Assembly: GCA_024644235.1 (NCBI GenBank) | Contig: JAHELJ010000018.1 | Location: 26,743 to 90,742, forward strand | Source: Lewinellaceae bacterium | Lineage (GTDB): Bacteria > Bacteroidota > Bacteroidia > Chitinophagales > Saprospiraceae | Length of the DNA: 64,000 nt | Reading direction: 5' to 3' | Shown: one piece after another, positions 15,835 to 28,556 of the stretch | Layout of the letters: the number at the start of each line of letters is the position of its first letter | How positions within the stretch are numbered: position 1 is the stretch's first letter | Translations under genes and position numbers: made by a program | Notes under the pieces: generated by a model | What the model saw: the letters and a program-made list of their open reading frames with translations, nothing else | What the model was told of the DNA's origin: nothing | Databases searched by the model: none

Positions 15835-17363
15835 TGATATAGTTCCGGGTTTAAAAAAACATCTCCATGATTTTGCTGAGCCGGACCAGGTGTACTTCGA
15901 CCAGCCGAAATGTACTTTTCCATGAGCGAAGTCAGCTCTTCAACTACGATAGTACTATCACTTGCCAGGTTATCTACTTCACCAACGTCTTGATCCAGGT
16001 CGTAAAGCTGAAGAGGAGGAAGGTTTTGACTTTTTGCTTCCTCCGGTCTGGGTTCACTCCATCCGCCTGATCCTGGACAGAAGATCATTTTCCAATTCTT
16101 TTCTCTGATGGCAAAAGAACCATTAACCGAATGATGCACTGTGGCTTCTCTGAAGGGAAATTCCTTTTGATCATTGAGAAAAAGAGGCGTCATATCATAG
16201 CTATCTTCTCCTTCATTGGCTTCGAGGGTGTCACCAACGATGGAGGCACATGTGGCCAATAGATCTGTAAGACAAATTGTCTCATCCACCACCTTCCCTC
16301 CCGCTATTTTGTCCGGCCAGTGAGCGATGAATGGTACACGATGTCCACCTTCATATATATCTGCCTTATGGCCGCGGTATATGTGACTCGGATTATGATC
16401 AAAGCTAGCCAACTCCTCAAAATCTGCCATCGGTGAACATCCGTTGTCAGAAGTGAAAATTAAGAGGGTGTTGTCAAGTATCTCATGCTCGTCAAGTTTG
16501 CTCATAATCTGTCCCACTACGTCATCTACCATTATCACAAAATCTCCATAGGAATTGGTCTGGCTTTTCCCCTTAAAATCATCAGTGGGTAGAATCGGTG
16601 TATGAGGCGCAGGCAGGGGAAAGTAGATGAACATTGGGGCAGTTCCGTTCGCATGGTTATCGATATATTCTAAAGCCTTTTCTGTCAGCATTGGCAGGAC
16701 CTCCTCGTGGCGAAAATCGTGTCCAATCTGCCCTTCCCTCCAAAACTCTTTGCCTAGCCGTTCTTCAATGGTGTCAATTTGTTGACTGGTAGATCGATCA
16801 TTTTCGATGTATATATAGGGTGGAATATCAAGAGATGCGGCAATACCAAAAAAGTAATCAAACCCCAACTCCAATGGTCCTCCTGAAATTGGAGCAGTAA
16901 GTTCGACATTCCCCATAGTATCTCGTGACCAGCCCAGACCAAGGTGCCACTTACCAATGCAAGCTGTTTCATACCCCTCAGACTTGAGGAAAGATGCGAC
17001 GGTCGTTCTGCCAGTCGAAATAATAGGCTCGTCCCAACTCCAGGTGACTCCCTTCTTCAATGAACTGCGCCATGCATATCTTCCTGTCAGGATACCATAG
17101 CGGGTCGGAGTACACACTGATGATCCACTATGGGCGTCTGTAAACATCATGCCATCAGCAGCCAGTTTATCTAGATGAGTGGTGTATAGCTTCCCGTTTG
17201 GATTGAAAGCAGAGACATCACCATATCCCAGATCATCAGCCAGGATATAGATGATGTTAGGGAGATTCCGATCTGTACTGGTTCCGACAGTCTTATTACA
17301 ACCTGTTGCAAAAGTGACTACGATGATAAGAAAATATATGTCAGACATCATATTTCCGATCAA
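15831..17363 (-). CDS. Family S1 sulfatase lipoprotein (CTPTR type)
   Basis: A 510-residue exported sulfatase. The signal ends at a lipobox TGC (Cys22). The metal site starts at ADDLGYGD; the formylglycine motif is C84-T-P-T-R followed by YGILTGRYAWRS. The Thr in place of the usual Ser of CxPSR is seen in many arylsulfatases. Other S1 marks are CIGKWHLG, LPAPHTP and FTSDNGCS. The arylsulfatase A/N-acetylgalactosamine sulfatase-like layout suggests sugar sulfate ester cleavage in the periplasm or at the surface. First of a two-gene minus-strand operon, and divergent from a GH65 enzyme 107 bases away. No maturase gene lies in the window. Confidence 0.92.
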   Translation of the reverse strand: MIGNMMSDIYFLIIVVTFATGCNKTVGTSTDRNLPNIIYILADDLGYGDVSAFNPNGKLYTTHLDKLAADGMMFTDAHSGSSVCTPTRYGILTGRYAWRSSLKKGVTWSWDEPIISTGRTTVASFLKSEGYETACIGKWHLGLGWSRDTMGNVELTAPISGGPLELGFDYFFGIAASLDIPPYIYIENDRSTSQQIDTIEERLGKEFWREGQIGHDFRHEEVLPMLTEKALEYIDNHANGTAPMFIYFPLPAPHTPILPTDDFKGKSQTNSYGDFVIMVDDVVGQIMSKLDEHEILDNTLLIFTSDNGCSPMADFEELASFDHNPSHIYRGHKADIYEGGHRVPFIAHWPDKIAGGKVVDETICLTDLLATCASIVGDTLEANEGEDSYDMTPLFLNDQKEFPFREATVHHSVNGSFAIREKNWKMIFCPGSGGWSEPRPEEAKSQNLPPLQLYDLDQDVGEVDNLASDSTIVVEELTSLMEKYISAGRSTPGPAQQNHGDVFLNPELYQ

Positions 17364-17470
17364 TTACAAGATTTAGTTCAAACATCTTCGATTGAAGCTA
17401 TAAGTTATGAAACCAGTCTGAGACTCCACTTTTGCCCAATTCATTATTTTAAATGGAAATTCACTGATCT

Positions 17471-19495
17471 ATGCGAAACCTGCTTATTCTATTGCTCTTT
17501 ACAAGCTCCCTGCTTCATGGTCAATCGGAATCCCCTTGGCACATTGTAGCTGAAGAGATCGATCCATCAAACTATTATGGGGTAACTGTGGCTAATGGAA
17601 TGATCGGCCTGGTCTCATCACCCGATCCATTACGGGTGAAAGATGTTGTCCTTAATGGTGTATTTGATTACTATTTACGGGGCCGGGTATCAAACATCCT
17701 CAAGAGTTTTAATTTCCTCAACATGAATCTTGATATCGATGGTCATCGGATTTCGAGATCTGACATTTCGAACTATGAGCAAGTAGTCGATATGAAGAAA
17801 GCTGTGCTGACCACCCGGTTTGATGTCGGTGAAAAGGCCTCAGTTAGTTCGAACATGATGGCATTAAGGAATCTTCCATTCACCGCTCTTATCGAGGTTG
17901 AGGTTGTCGCCAAAGCTGACATTGAAATAACCGCAATGAGTGTAATTGAAGCACCTGAGATCTTGCAGGAGGTTCGAAATTATTATGCCGAGATTGATCG
18001 GCCTCATGTCCTAATTCCTTTGTTGACTTCAGTTGCTAAGAGCCCGACCGGTAAACATGTTGTTGCGGCATCGACCAGTTTTGTTTTTTCAGAAAGGCAT
18101 GGTGAAGAACCCCGATTGATTCACGAGGACTGGGACTATAATATGCATCTGGCAAAATTTCGGAAGAAGATCAAGGCTGGCGACAGCTATCGGTTTGCAA
18201 TAGTTGGTTCTACCTGCTCATCAGAACATTATGCCGACGCTCACAATGAGGCTGAGCGGCTAACCATTTTCGCAAGACTGGAAGGAATTGAAAAGCTCAA
18301 ACAATCTCATTACGACGCATGGGATGCACTGTGGCAAAGCGATATGGAGATCCAGGGCAATCTACGGATGCAGAAAGCAGTCCGTTTTGCGATCTATCAC
18401 CTTTATTCTTTTGCCAGGGAAGGCACTGCCTACAGTCTTTCACCGATGGGTTTGAGTGGTCTGGGATACAACGGTCATGTTTTTTGGGATACAGAATTGT
18501 GGATGTATCCTCCTCTACTTCTCTTGCAACCGGATATTGCCAGGTCGCTACTTGAATACAGATATGAACGACTGGAAGCAGCCAAGCAGAATGCATTCAG
18601 TCATGGTTTTCAGGGAGCTATGTACCCTTGGGAGTCGGATGACAGTGGACAAGAAGCGACACCAGTATGGGCCCTTACCGGGCCGTTTCAACACCATATT
18701 TCCGGATGCGTGGGCTGGGCTTTTTGGAAGTACTACCAGGTAACCGGTGATCAAGAGTGGTTGCGACAACGAGGATACCCGGTGCTGAAAGAAGTCGCAG
18801 ACTTTTGGACTAGCAGAGTCGAGCGGGAGGGAGAAGGCCGGTATAATATCAATAACGTCATTGGAGCGAATGAGTGGGAAGAAAACATCGATAATAATGC
18901 TTTTACAAATGGCATGGCCAAGACTGTCTTAAAGTACGCCACGGAGGCAGCAAAAGAGTTAGGGATTGAAGCTGACCCGGATTGGATGCAGGTGGCAGAG
19001 AACATACCGATCCTCACTTTTCCAGATGGCGTCACCAGAGAGAACCGAACCTACGACGGCGTGGAAATTAAGCAGGCGGATGTTAACCTTTTGGCTTATC
19101 CGATAGGCTTAATTACCGAAAGAGAACAAATCGAGAAAGATCTAAATTACTATGAACCACGAATGTCTCCGCTCGGACCGGCAATGGGTTTTTCCGTATT
19201 GTCTACTCTGCATAGCCGGCTCGGAAATATTGAAAAAGCCTATAATATTTTTAACAAGAGCTATCAACCTAATGAGGTGCCTCCTTTTGGAGTGATTGCC
19301 GAGACAGCGGGAGGTACAAACCCTTACTTCGCAACAGGTGCGGGAGGAATGTTGCAAGCGGTGCTGGCTGGATTTGGAGGTTTTGAGATTACCTCAGATG
19401 GTGTGATTCAGCTTGAATCAGGCCTTCCACAGGCGATCCAATCAATTCGCTTCAAAGGGATCGGAAAAGATGAAGAGACCTTCGAAGTCAACTAG
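17471..19495 (+). CDS. Exported glycoside hydrolase family 65 enzyme
   Basis: A 674-residue secreted enzyme with a signal peptide (about residues 1-18). Residues 30-240 form an N-terminal beta-sandwich; the rest is an (alpha/alpha)6 barrel with the GH65 motifs HVFWDTELWMYPPLL, GAMYPWESDDSGQE and VIGANEWEEN, in which Glu468 matches the family general acid. GH65 contains phosphorylases and hydrolases acting on alpha-glucosides (maltose, trehalose, kojibiose, and protein-linked glucosyl-galactose). Export and the ANEWEEN rather than PDEYH motif make a hydrolase more likely than a cytoplasmic phosphorylase, but the substrate is unknown. The divergent sulfatases suggest a shared saccharide. Confidence 0.85.
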   Translation: MRNLLILLLFTSSLLHGQSESPWHIVAEEIDPSNYYGVTVANGMIGLVSSPDPLRVKDVVLNGVFDYYLRGRVSNILKSFNFLNMNLDIDGHRISRSDISNYEQVVDMKKAVLTTRFDVGEKASVSSNMMALRNLPFTALIEVEVVAKADIEITAMSVIEAPEILQEVRNYYAEIDRPHVLIPLLTSVAKSPTGKHVVAASTSFVFSERHGEEPRLIHEDWDYNMHLAKFRKKIKAGDSYRFAIVGSTCSSEHYADAHNEAERLTIFARLEGIEKLKQSHYDAWDALWQSDMEIQGNLRMQKAVRFAIYHLYSFAREGTAYSLSPMGLSGLGYNGHVFWDTELWMYPPLLLLQPDIARSLLEYRYERLEAAKQNAFSHGFQGAMYPWESDDSGQEATPVWALTGPFQHHISGCVGWAFWKYYQVTGDQEWLRQRGYPVLKEVADFWTSRVEREGEGRYNINNVIGANEWEENIDNNAFTNGMAKTVLKYATEAAKELGIEADPDWMQVAENIPILTFPDGVTRENRTYDGVEIKQADVNLLAYPIGLITEREQIEKDLNYYEPRMSPLGPAMGFSVLSTLHSRLGNIEKAYNIFNKSYQPNEVPPFGVIAETAGGTNPYFATGAGGMLQAVLAGFGGFEITSDGVIQLESGLPQAIQSIRFKGIGKDEETFEVN

Positions 19496-19551
19496 AGTTT
19501 TTACGGACCTGGTGATTTTCATAAATTAAGAGTGCTAACAAAACAAACGAA

Positions 19552-19971
19552 ATGAAAGAACTTAAAATCAACCATGTGGCGGTATGGGTAGGAGTCGTTC
19601 TCCTTTCTGTTTTAGGCTTTGCTTGGTATGGTCCTATATTCGGAGACCAGTGGATGAGCTTGGAGGGATTGGATCCTGCGGTGATCGAAGCCAATCCACC
19701 AGGGGCTTCGGTGTGGATCACTAACGTGATTGCTACTGTGGTTCCACTTTATGCACTTGCCTGGCTCTTTACTCGGTTGAATGTGAGCTCTGCTGTCGAA
19801 GGAGCTGGAATTGGTTTGCTAATTGGCTTCAGTTTCGTGTTTCTAAGCCGAATGACCAATGACATGTTTGCTCAGAATCCTTATGGATTATCCTGGATCG
19901 TCGGAGGTTTCAATGTGCTCTCACTGATAGTTGGTGGTGCACTCCTTGGTGGTTGGCGAAAGTATCGTTGA
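19552..19971 (+). CDS. DUF1761 family membrane protein
   Basis: A 139-residue inner-membrane protein with four hydrophobic helices (about residues 8-30, 50-72, 80-105, 112-132). The pattern NHVAVWVGVVLLSVLGFAWY with GPIFGDQW is typical of DUF1761, a family of unknown function. It lies 56 bases after the GH65 gene and may be read with it. It converges on the unknown secreted protein, with five bases between their ends. No function can be assigned. Confidence 0.82.
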   Translation: MKELKINHVAVWVGVVLLSVLGFAWYGPIFGDQWMSLEGLDPAVIEANPPGASVWITNVIATVVPLYALAWLFTRLNVSSAVEGAGIGLLIGFSFVFLSRMTNDMFAQNPYGLSWIVGGFNVLSLIVGGALLGGWRKYR

Positions 19972-19976
19972 TCTTA

Positions 19977-21686
19977 CTACTTTCGAAAAGCTGGTTCAAG
20001 TCCTGACATATCGATTAGAGCTTCTTCTATTCTCAGTACTTCTATGGTGCTAAAGTATTGCCCTGGATTTCTCTGATCAGGCACTTTAGCAAAAAAGGCA
20101 GCTAAGGGAACAGAAGGGTCATAGTAGATCTGTCGGGAAACCGGCCGTGCTTCATTCGCATCGATCACACGGATTTTCTCATCTACATTGACCAATATGG
20201 GATGAGTTCCACTTGAAGTAGTCTCGTTGAAGTAAAAAGAGATGCCAAAATTGTTATGAGAGATTTTGCTTAGATCGATGGAGGCCTGAGGGGCAGCATC
20301 TTTAGGCCGTTGATAGTATACGCTTGCCATTGGCTGCCCATGGTTATCTAACGAGTAGAGGAGCACGCCGTGAGTGAGAAAAGGTGTTGCTCTACCTCTG
20401 TAGTTATCGTTCTGGTGACCAATGCTAATGTCTTCCTGCACTTTGAAAGTATAGAACCAATGCCCAGCACTAGTCTGAAGAGGATTATGCTGCAACTTAA
20501 GGGTGATTGGCTTATGATGATCACTTCGTTGTTGAATCAAAGCCTCCAGGTTGGGGACCCCGGCTAAGGCATCTCTAACAGTGTATTGTCCTGTATAAGT
20601 CAGGTGCGAGACCGATATCTTATCTTCATGCTTGTGCCACCAGGTGATTCCATTTTCCAACCAATCATAGTGTATGGGTTGGAATACAGCCATAGGCTCA
20701 TCATGCTTGGCAACTCCGTTGCTCAGTAATTTGCCGGAAGAATCAAAAACAAAAAAATAGAGGGCCTGTTTGTCAACTTTTGGATTGATTTCTGCTTCCA
20801 CATCACGGTGTCGAAACATCAAAATTACATTTTCAAGACCGATCGAAAGGTCGCTGTTGTTTTCAAAGACATGGACCAATTCCATGGGGTAATCAAAGAT
20901 TAGATCATGATGATTTATTTCCGTTCCGAGTGAATCGAAAGTGGCAAAGCGAAGAAGTCTAGAAGGCGCAAATTTGTCCAGTTTCTTGTCTTTTCGGCCC
21001 ATAAGCAGATGCGATGTGCCACTAACGGTATTCGAAAATGCCTCAATCAGCGGCATCCAATATATCTTCTTTGTTGCGGAGTCATATTCTATGAGATTCG
21101 TCGCCTTTTTCTCAATGACTTCTACTTCCTCATTTTCTAGTTCTTGGTACTTTAATAAGTGGATTGCACTGAGTTGACCGGTTTGCGGATCGGTTTCCAC
21201 CGCGGCCTCAAACCGTATCCGGTTATCAAGGCTCTTTGGTGATTTCTTTTCACCTTGGATATCCAGCCATGGTAGATTTTTGTAATCCTCCTCGGATATG
21301 AAGGTCAATCTCGCCTCTAACTTTTGATATTGCTGGTCTCCTAAACCAAATACATGGCAATCAGCCGGAAGGGTTCCGGTCTGCAAATATCTTTTCTGCT
21401 CTGCCACTAGAGCCCCTTTGTGGTCAAACTGTAATTCAAAGATGCCTCTGAGTCTGGTTCTGATTCCGTTTGTTTGCTTATTGGGAACATGTGACGCCAA
21501 AACTCGCCCTTCTTTTTCAAATTCAAGAATGACCTTAACTCCCAATTCATATTCCGAAATATGCCGAATGGCGCACCGGTCTGGTCTAAGTTCATCCATC
21601 GATTGCGGGAGTAAGCAAGATTGACTGCTAAGAGTCAAATTGAAGAAGAAGCCAAGGAAAAGCAATAGTAATCTCATAGTATTCAC
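19977..21686 (-). CDS. Large secreted protein of unknown family
   Basis: A 569-residue exported protein with a signal peptide (about residues 1-20, ending LSSQ). It is rich in beta-type segments, with repeated aromatic-containing stretches and no transmembrane helix or enzyme motif that I recognise. There is no C-terminal sorting domain of the usual type IX pattern. The N-terminal half contains ELQFDHKGAL and the C-terminal half GVLLYSLDNHGQPMASVYYQ, which look like related beta-hairpin units. It is preceded by a 740-base non-coding stretch, so it is probably transcribed alone. A lineage-specific protein is the best description. Confidence 0.7.
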   Translation of the reverse strand: MNTMRLLLLFLGFFFNLTLSSQSCLLPQSMDELRPDRCAIRHISEYELGVKVILEFEKEGRVLASHVPNKQTNGIRTRLRGIFELQFDHKGALVAEQKRYLQTGTLPADCHVFGLGDQQYQKLEARLTFISEEDYKNLPWLDIQGEKKSPKSLDNRIRFEAAVETDPQTGQLSAIHLLKYQELENEEVEVIEKKATNLIEYDSATKKIYWMPLIEAFSNTVSGTSHLLMGRKDKKLDKFAPSRLLRFATFDSLGTEINHHDLIFDYPMELVHVFENNSDLSIGLENVILMFRHRDVEAEINPKVDKQALYFFVFDSSGKLLSNGVAKHDEPMAVFQPIHYDWLENGITWWHKHEDKISVSHLTYTGQYTVRDALAGVPNLEALIQQRSDHHKPITLKLQHNPLQTSAGHWFYTFKVQEDISIGHQNDNYRGRATPFLTHGVLLYSLDNHGQPMASVYYQRPKDAAPQASIDLSKISHNNFGISFYFNETTSSGTHPILVNVDEKIRVIDANEARPVSRQIYYDPSVPLAAFFAKVPDQRNPGQYFSTIEVLRIEEALIDMSGLEPAFRK

Positions 21687-22423
21687 GGTTTCGTGTAGAC
21701 CGGAAACACTATGATGTTCGAGAGAAAGACGACCGACAGAATCAAAAACACGTCAAAAACTGACGATCATACCATTTGCGGCACAATTCATGCCATAATT
21801 TATCAAATCATGTTCTTGATTATCATCGGCAGTAGATTGGTCTGTCAACCATTTTGTCGAAGCATTCTCGACATACGTCAGCAAGTTTTATGCCTTGGTC
21901 TCCTTATCCAAATTGAAGCGAACTAATTTCCTCCAATTGGTATTGAACTTATTGTTTAAGCTACTGTATTAAAATCACTGAGTCATGAATCATGTTCTGC
22001 TTCTACTGAAAGTTTTGTGCTCATTTACCCCTTTTCAACTAACACCCATTCCATCCCACCTTCTCAGAATGAAAACCCAAGCAAAGTATCTTAGCCCCAT
22101 GAGCGGGCGACGGATCCTCTGACCGTTTGGATTTCAACCTTCTTTGGATAAACTGAACTAAGAGATTTTACGATTACTGATTTCTATCAGTACAGTATTT
22201 AATACTTCTCTGATAGAATTCTGACGAATCGAACCTTGAGATGTATGTCGAACGGATTATTCTCTTTTCATGCTTGCCAAAGACAGATCAGTAAACCTTT
22301 CTTGCCCCGCTTGAAATCAAGTATCCTGTATAACCCCTTAAGTACGATTTTGCGGGGCAGGTTTCTGATCCAGGTAGATTGCACAACCACTGGAGGCCAA
22401 GTGGAAAATCGTCCGCAATTCTT
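21687..22423. other. Long intergenic stretch with no recognised gene
   Basis: About 740 bases. Short open frames (at 21711 and 22236, plus strand) have no recognisable product. A small hairpin CTGAT-TTCT-ATCAG at 22177-22190 precedes an AT-rich stretch. Nothing else is supported; it probably contains the promoter of the minus-strand gene ending at 19977. Confidence 0.5.
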
Positions 22424-23164
22424 CTAGTCCAGTTCCCTCACCCAGATATTGCGAAAGGCAACCGGATTTCCGTGATCCTGAAGCATGATTGATGACTTCC
22501 CGTGTTTAGCAACCTTGGGTGGTCCGATGAATTCTGTGGTTCCGAGGATCTTCACGTGATCTTGAATGAGTACACCATTATGCAAGACCGTTACATACGG
22601 ATGCTGAGCATAGGTGCCTTCATCTTCAAAGGAAGGTGCGTGATAGATAATGTCATAGCTCTGCCATTCACCGGGAGGTCTCATTGGGTTGGCAAGTGGT
22701 ATGCTCTGCTTATATATCGATCCTGCCTGACCGTTGGAATAAGTTCGATTGTTATAGCTATCCAGGATCTGGACTTCGTATCTTTCCTGCAAGAACAAGC
22801 CGCTGTTACCTCTTCCCTGGCCCTCACCCTCAATTTCCTGTGGTGTCCGCCACTCAATATGAAGTTGGATACTGCCAAATGCCTCTTTTGTTCTAATATC
22901 ACCAGTCCCCTTTTTCACCACTACAATTCCATTTTCCAAATCCCACTCAACTGGTCTTCCATCATTATGCTGCCACTGATCGAGATCATCCCCGGAAAAA
23001 AGGACAATTGCATCGGATGGCGGATCTGAACTACTAACGCCCGGAACCACTACTTCAGGTTCGGGTTCCCATATTTCGGTATCCTTGGGATTGAGATTTT
23101 GACAGATGATCAGAGTGGCAACAAGCAGTAAGCTGATGCCAACAATAAGGGTACGTCTCTTCAT
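22424..23164 (-). CDS. DUF1080 (3-keto-disaccharide hydrolase) domain protein
   Basis: A 246-residue exported protein. A basic, hydrophobic N-terminus (first ~21 residues) acts as signal or lipoprotein anchor (IIC at its end), followed by an acidic Pro-rich linker. Residues 50-246 match the DUF1080 concanavalin-like fold: VLFSGDDLDQWQH, the GRGNSGLFLQERYEVQILDS core and the terminal IMLQDHGNPVAFRNIWVREL. Members include hydrolases of 3-keto-glycosides. It is 19 bases downstream of a Gfo/Idh/MocA oxidoreductase; such oxidoreductases can make 3-keto sugars, so the pair could work in sequence on a glycoside. That link is inference. Confidence 0.88.
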   Translation of the reverse strand: MKRRTLIVGISLLLVATLIICQNLNPKDTEIWEPEPEVVVPGVSSSDPPSDAIVLFSGDDLDQWQHNDGRPVEWDLENGIVVVKKGTGDIRTKEAFGSIQLHIEWRTPQEIEGEGQGRGNSGLFLQERYEVQILDSYNNRTYSNGQAGSIYKQSIPLANPMRPPGEWQSYDIIYHAPSFEDEGTYAQHPYVTVLHNGVLIQDHVKILGTTEFIGPPKVAKHGKSSIMLQDHGNPVAFRNIWVRELD

Positions 23165-23183
23165 AGCAGGCTGTAAATTTCAG

Positions 23184-24614
23184 TTAGAAATTAATACCAG
23201 TAAAATAGGCGGGACGTTTAGCCATCGGTTCTAGGTCGGTAACTTCAGAGATTTTCACCGGTCGATTCATTTCGATGCTCTTTCTGGCCGCAATTCCAAT
23301 TAAAATCGACATAGCACCATCGCGGCTGCCAGCAGAATGCTTTAAAGGGTCGGCTTCCTCGCGGTTTCTGAATATTCTATCTTGCAACCTTCTGTCGCCA
23401 CCGCCGTGACCACCACGTGGTTTATCCACCCGGGCCATTTCGTAGTCTTCGGCAAAATTATCCATGATCATGATCTCCTCGAAGTCCTCAAATTCCTGGG
23501 CATCTGACTGATTCATCTCAGCGGCATGTAATTGGGCTTGTGCAGTCAATTCCTTCTTGCGCCAGGGGATATCCTGCCATGATTCGATTCTTCCCGACAT
23601 TCCATTAAATGCAATGCGCCAACCTTCATAGGGAGAATATGTGGTAAGAGAGTAATTCACGATTACTCCGTTAGCATATTTTATTTGTGCAGACATTTTG
23701 TCGTAAATGTCGATCTCAGACCTCCATAAGCAATTATCACGGATATACCCGTCGTACTTCTCATTTTCCACATATAGCTTCATATACATGTTGCTCTTGG
23801 TAATATCATAGTAGAATTTGCAATCATCTGTATAGGCACAATTCCGGCAATTTGGTCCGCGAAATTTATGATTGGCTCCATAATGCTCCAATGCACCATA
23901 TGCACTGACCTCTATGGGGTCAGAATCGAGCCACCAGTTCAGAAGGTCAAAATGATGGGTGGACTTGTGCACCCAGAGAGATCCGCCCCGCTCCATGATC
24001 CCATGCCATCGTCGGAAATAAGAAGCTCCGTGGTAAACGTTCAGATACCAGTGGAAATCCACAGAACTAATATCTCCCACTCGCTTTTGCTCCAGCAATT
24101 CCTTTAAGCGGGTTGCATGAGGAGACCATCGATAATTAAATCCTACTATCACTTGCTTGCCGGATTCCTTCTCAGCCTTCAAGATCTCCCGGCACTTCCA
24201 ATCTTCGGTAGTGAGAGGCTTTTCAGTAATTACATTAATCCCGGCCTTCAATCCTTTGATGATAAACTCATGATGTGTAGAGTCTACCGTTGTCACGATT
24301 AAAAGATCTGGTTTTACCTCCTCCAGCATCCTGTCAAAGTCAGTAAACACGGGACAGTCCACTCCGATGTGGTTTCGTGCAAACTCCAACCGGCCTGGAT
24401 TTATATCACAAAGGGCCGCGAAAGTAAGAACATCACTATACTGCTCCTGCAGATTCTTTCCCCAAAAGTTGACTCCTCTGATTCCAGTTCCCACAAGTGC
24501 TATCCGAAGCGGGTTTGGCGTCGTATTCTTTAAAGTTGAATTCCAGGCGGCTGGTATCATGCTTGTCGTGGCCGCCATTAATCCCGAGTTTTTTACAAAA
24601 GTTCTTCTTTTCAT
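23184..24614 (-). CDS. Tat-exported Gfo/Idh/MocA oxidoreductase
   Basis: A 476-residue NAD(P)-dependent oxidoreductase with a twin-arginine-type leader (MKRRTFVKNSG). The Rossmann fold starts at RIALVGTGIRGVNFWG; the catalytic-type EKP motif is in VITEKPLTTED. A three-Cys element CRNCAYTDDCKFYY (mid-protein) and a GGHGGGD loop near the C-terminus are features of a subgroup seen in marine Bacteroidota. Members oxidise sugars or cyclitols, with NAD(P) bound before export. It is 19 bases upstream of the DUF1080 gene and divergent from glycerol kinase. Substrate unknown. Confidence 0.88.
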   Translation of the reverse strand: MKRRTFVKNSGLMAATTSMIPAAWNSTLKNTTPNPLRIALVGTGIRGVNFWGKNLQEQYSDVLTFAALCDINPGRLEFARNHIGVDCPVFTDFDRMLEEVKPDLLIVTTVDSTHHEFIIKGLKAGINVITEKPLTTEDWKCREILKAEKESGKQVIVGFNYRWSPHATRLKELLEQKRVGDISSVDFHWYLNVYHGASYFRRWHGIMERGGSLWVHKSTHHFDLLNWWLDSDPIEVSAYGALEHYGANHKFRGPNCRNCAYTDDCKFYYDITKSNMYMKLYVENEKYDGYIRDNCLWRSEIDIYDKMSAQIKYANGVIVNYSLTTYSPYEGWRIAFNGMSGRIESWQDIPWRKKELTAQAQLHAAEMNQSDAQEFEDFEEIMIMDNFAEDYEMARVDKPRGGHGGGDRRLQDRIFRNREEADPLKHSAGSRDGAMSILIGIAARKSIEMNRPVKISEVTDLEPMAKRPAYFTGINF

Positions 24615-24724
24615 GATTCAGTAATTACTTCGTTTAAATTTAAGCAATTTTAATTCGATTCCTTCTGATGAATCCTTACCTTCCTTTCCTTCGACCGTAT
24701 AGAAATAAATTGTCCACATATTGA

Positions 24725-27822
<3,098 letters not shown>

Positions 27823-27871
27823 CTATACTCATACGTTTGGTATCGTATTTGCTGACTTGAATGTGAAAAAT

Positions 27872-27933
27872 ATTGTCAGATACTTATTATCTTCGACTCC
27901 ACGTTGATCGAATCCTTCTAAAGATCTGACAAT
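27872..27933. repeat. Perfect 10-bp inverted repeat upstream of the sigma gene
   Basis: ATTGTCAGAT at 27872-27881 and ATCTGACAAT at 27924-27933 are perfect reverse complements, 42 bases apart. They lie in the 134-base gap between glpD and the sigma-factor start, the second arm ending 23 bases before it. They could be operator half sites or a long stem. Confidence 0.65.
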
Positions 27934-27956
27934 TAGGGAGTTAACAAACGGGTGAA

Positions 27957-28472
27957 TTGACCAAAGTAGGACTGGATACCAAGAGCTATCGTAAATTGTT
28001 TGATGAGTATTATAATCTCATCTGCAATTACCTCAATTCTCAGACTCGTGATTGGGAACTAAGTCAGGAGATTGCTCAGAAAACTTTCGTCAAACTTTGG
28101 GAAAAAAGAGAGGACATCTCATTTACGACTTCCGCAAAGAGCTATCTGTTTCAGTCTGCTCGCAATACCCTTATAGACCACTTCCGGGCACGAAAGAACT
28201 TTACTACCCATTCAGAAGCTTACACGGAGCAAATGGAGCAGGTAACGGAAATCTCTGTTGCTGATGATGGAGGCATGGCTGTTACTGAGAGGATTTCGTG
28301 GGCAGTGGATCAGCTCAAGCCCAAGACAAGAGAAATATTCCTGCTCAACAAGCAGGAAGGCCTGACATATGAGGAGATTGCTGACTATATGAAGATTTCC
28401 AAGCGTACTGTGGAATATAACATGAAGAATGCATTGATAAGGTTAAGAGAACTACTGAAGGACAAAATTTGA
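27957..28472 (+). CDS. ECF sigma factor, RpoE/FecI type
   Basis: A 171-residue extracytoplasmic-function sigma factor. Region 2 (about residues 10-80) includes LSQEIAQKTFVKLWEKRE and the DNA-melting helix; region 4 (about 115-170) has TREIFLLNKQEGLTYEEIAD and the SKRTVEYNMKNALIRLRE helix-turn-helix. The start must be TTG at 27957: the frame has a stop at 27942-27944 and no ATG or GTG between, so a weak start may limit its level. A FecR-type anti-sigma factor follows after 84 bases. Such pairs usually respond to a TonB receptor; none lies next to them. Confidence 0.9.
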   Translation: MTKVGLDTKSYRKLFDEYYNLICNYLNSQTRDWELSQEIAQKTFVKLWEKREDISFTTSAKSYLFQSARNTLIDHFRARKNFTTHSEAYTEQMEQVTEISVADDGGMAVTERISWAVDQLKPKTREIFLLNKQEGLTYEEIADYMKISKRTVEYNMKNALIRLRELLKDKI

Positions 28473-28556
28473 TGGTATTAAATGAAGAAAATAATGTCTT
28501 ACAATCTTGCGGCAACTGTTTCGCCAGCCGTCTTAAGAGTGTAAGTTCGTAGCAAA

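Noticed and set aside
17471..19495. GH65 enzyme as a collagen-glycan glucosidase linked to the collagen-like stalk protein
   Set aside because: The two genes are 15 kb apart in different operons; the bacterial stalk has no sign of hydroxylysine glycosylation.
22236..22427. 63-codon plus-strand frame after the long intergenic stretch
   Set aside because: Overlaps the convergent DUF1080 gene end; no homology or signal.
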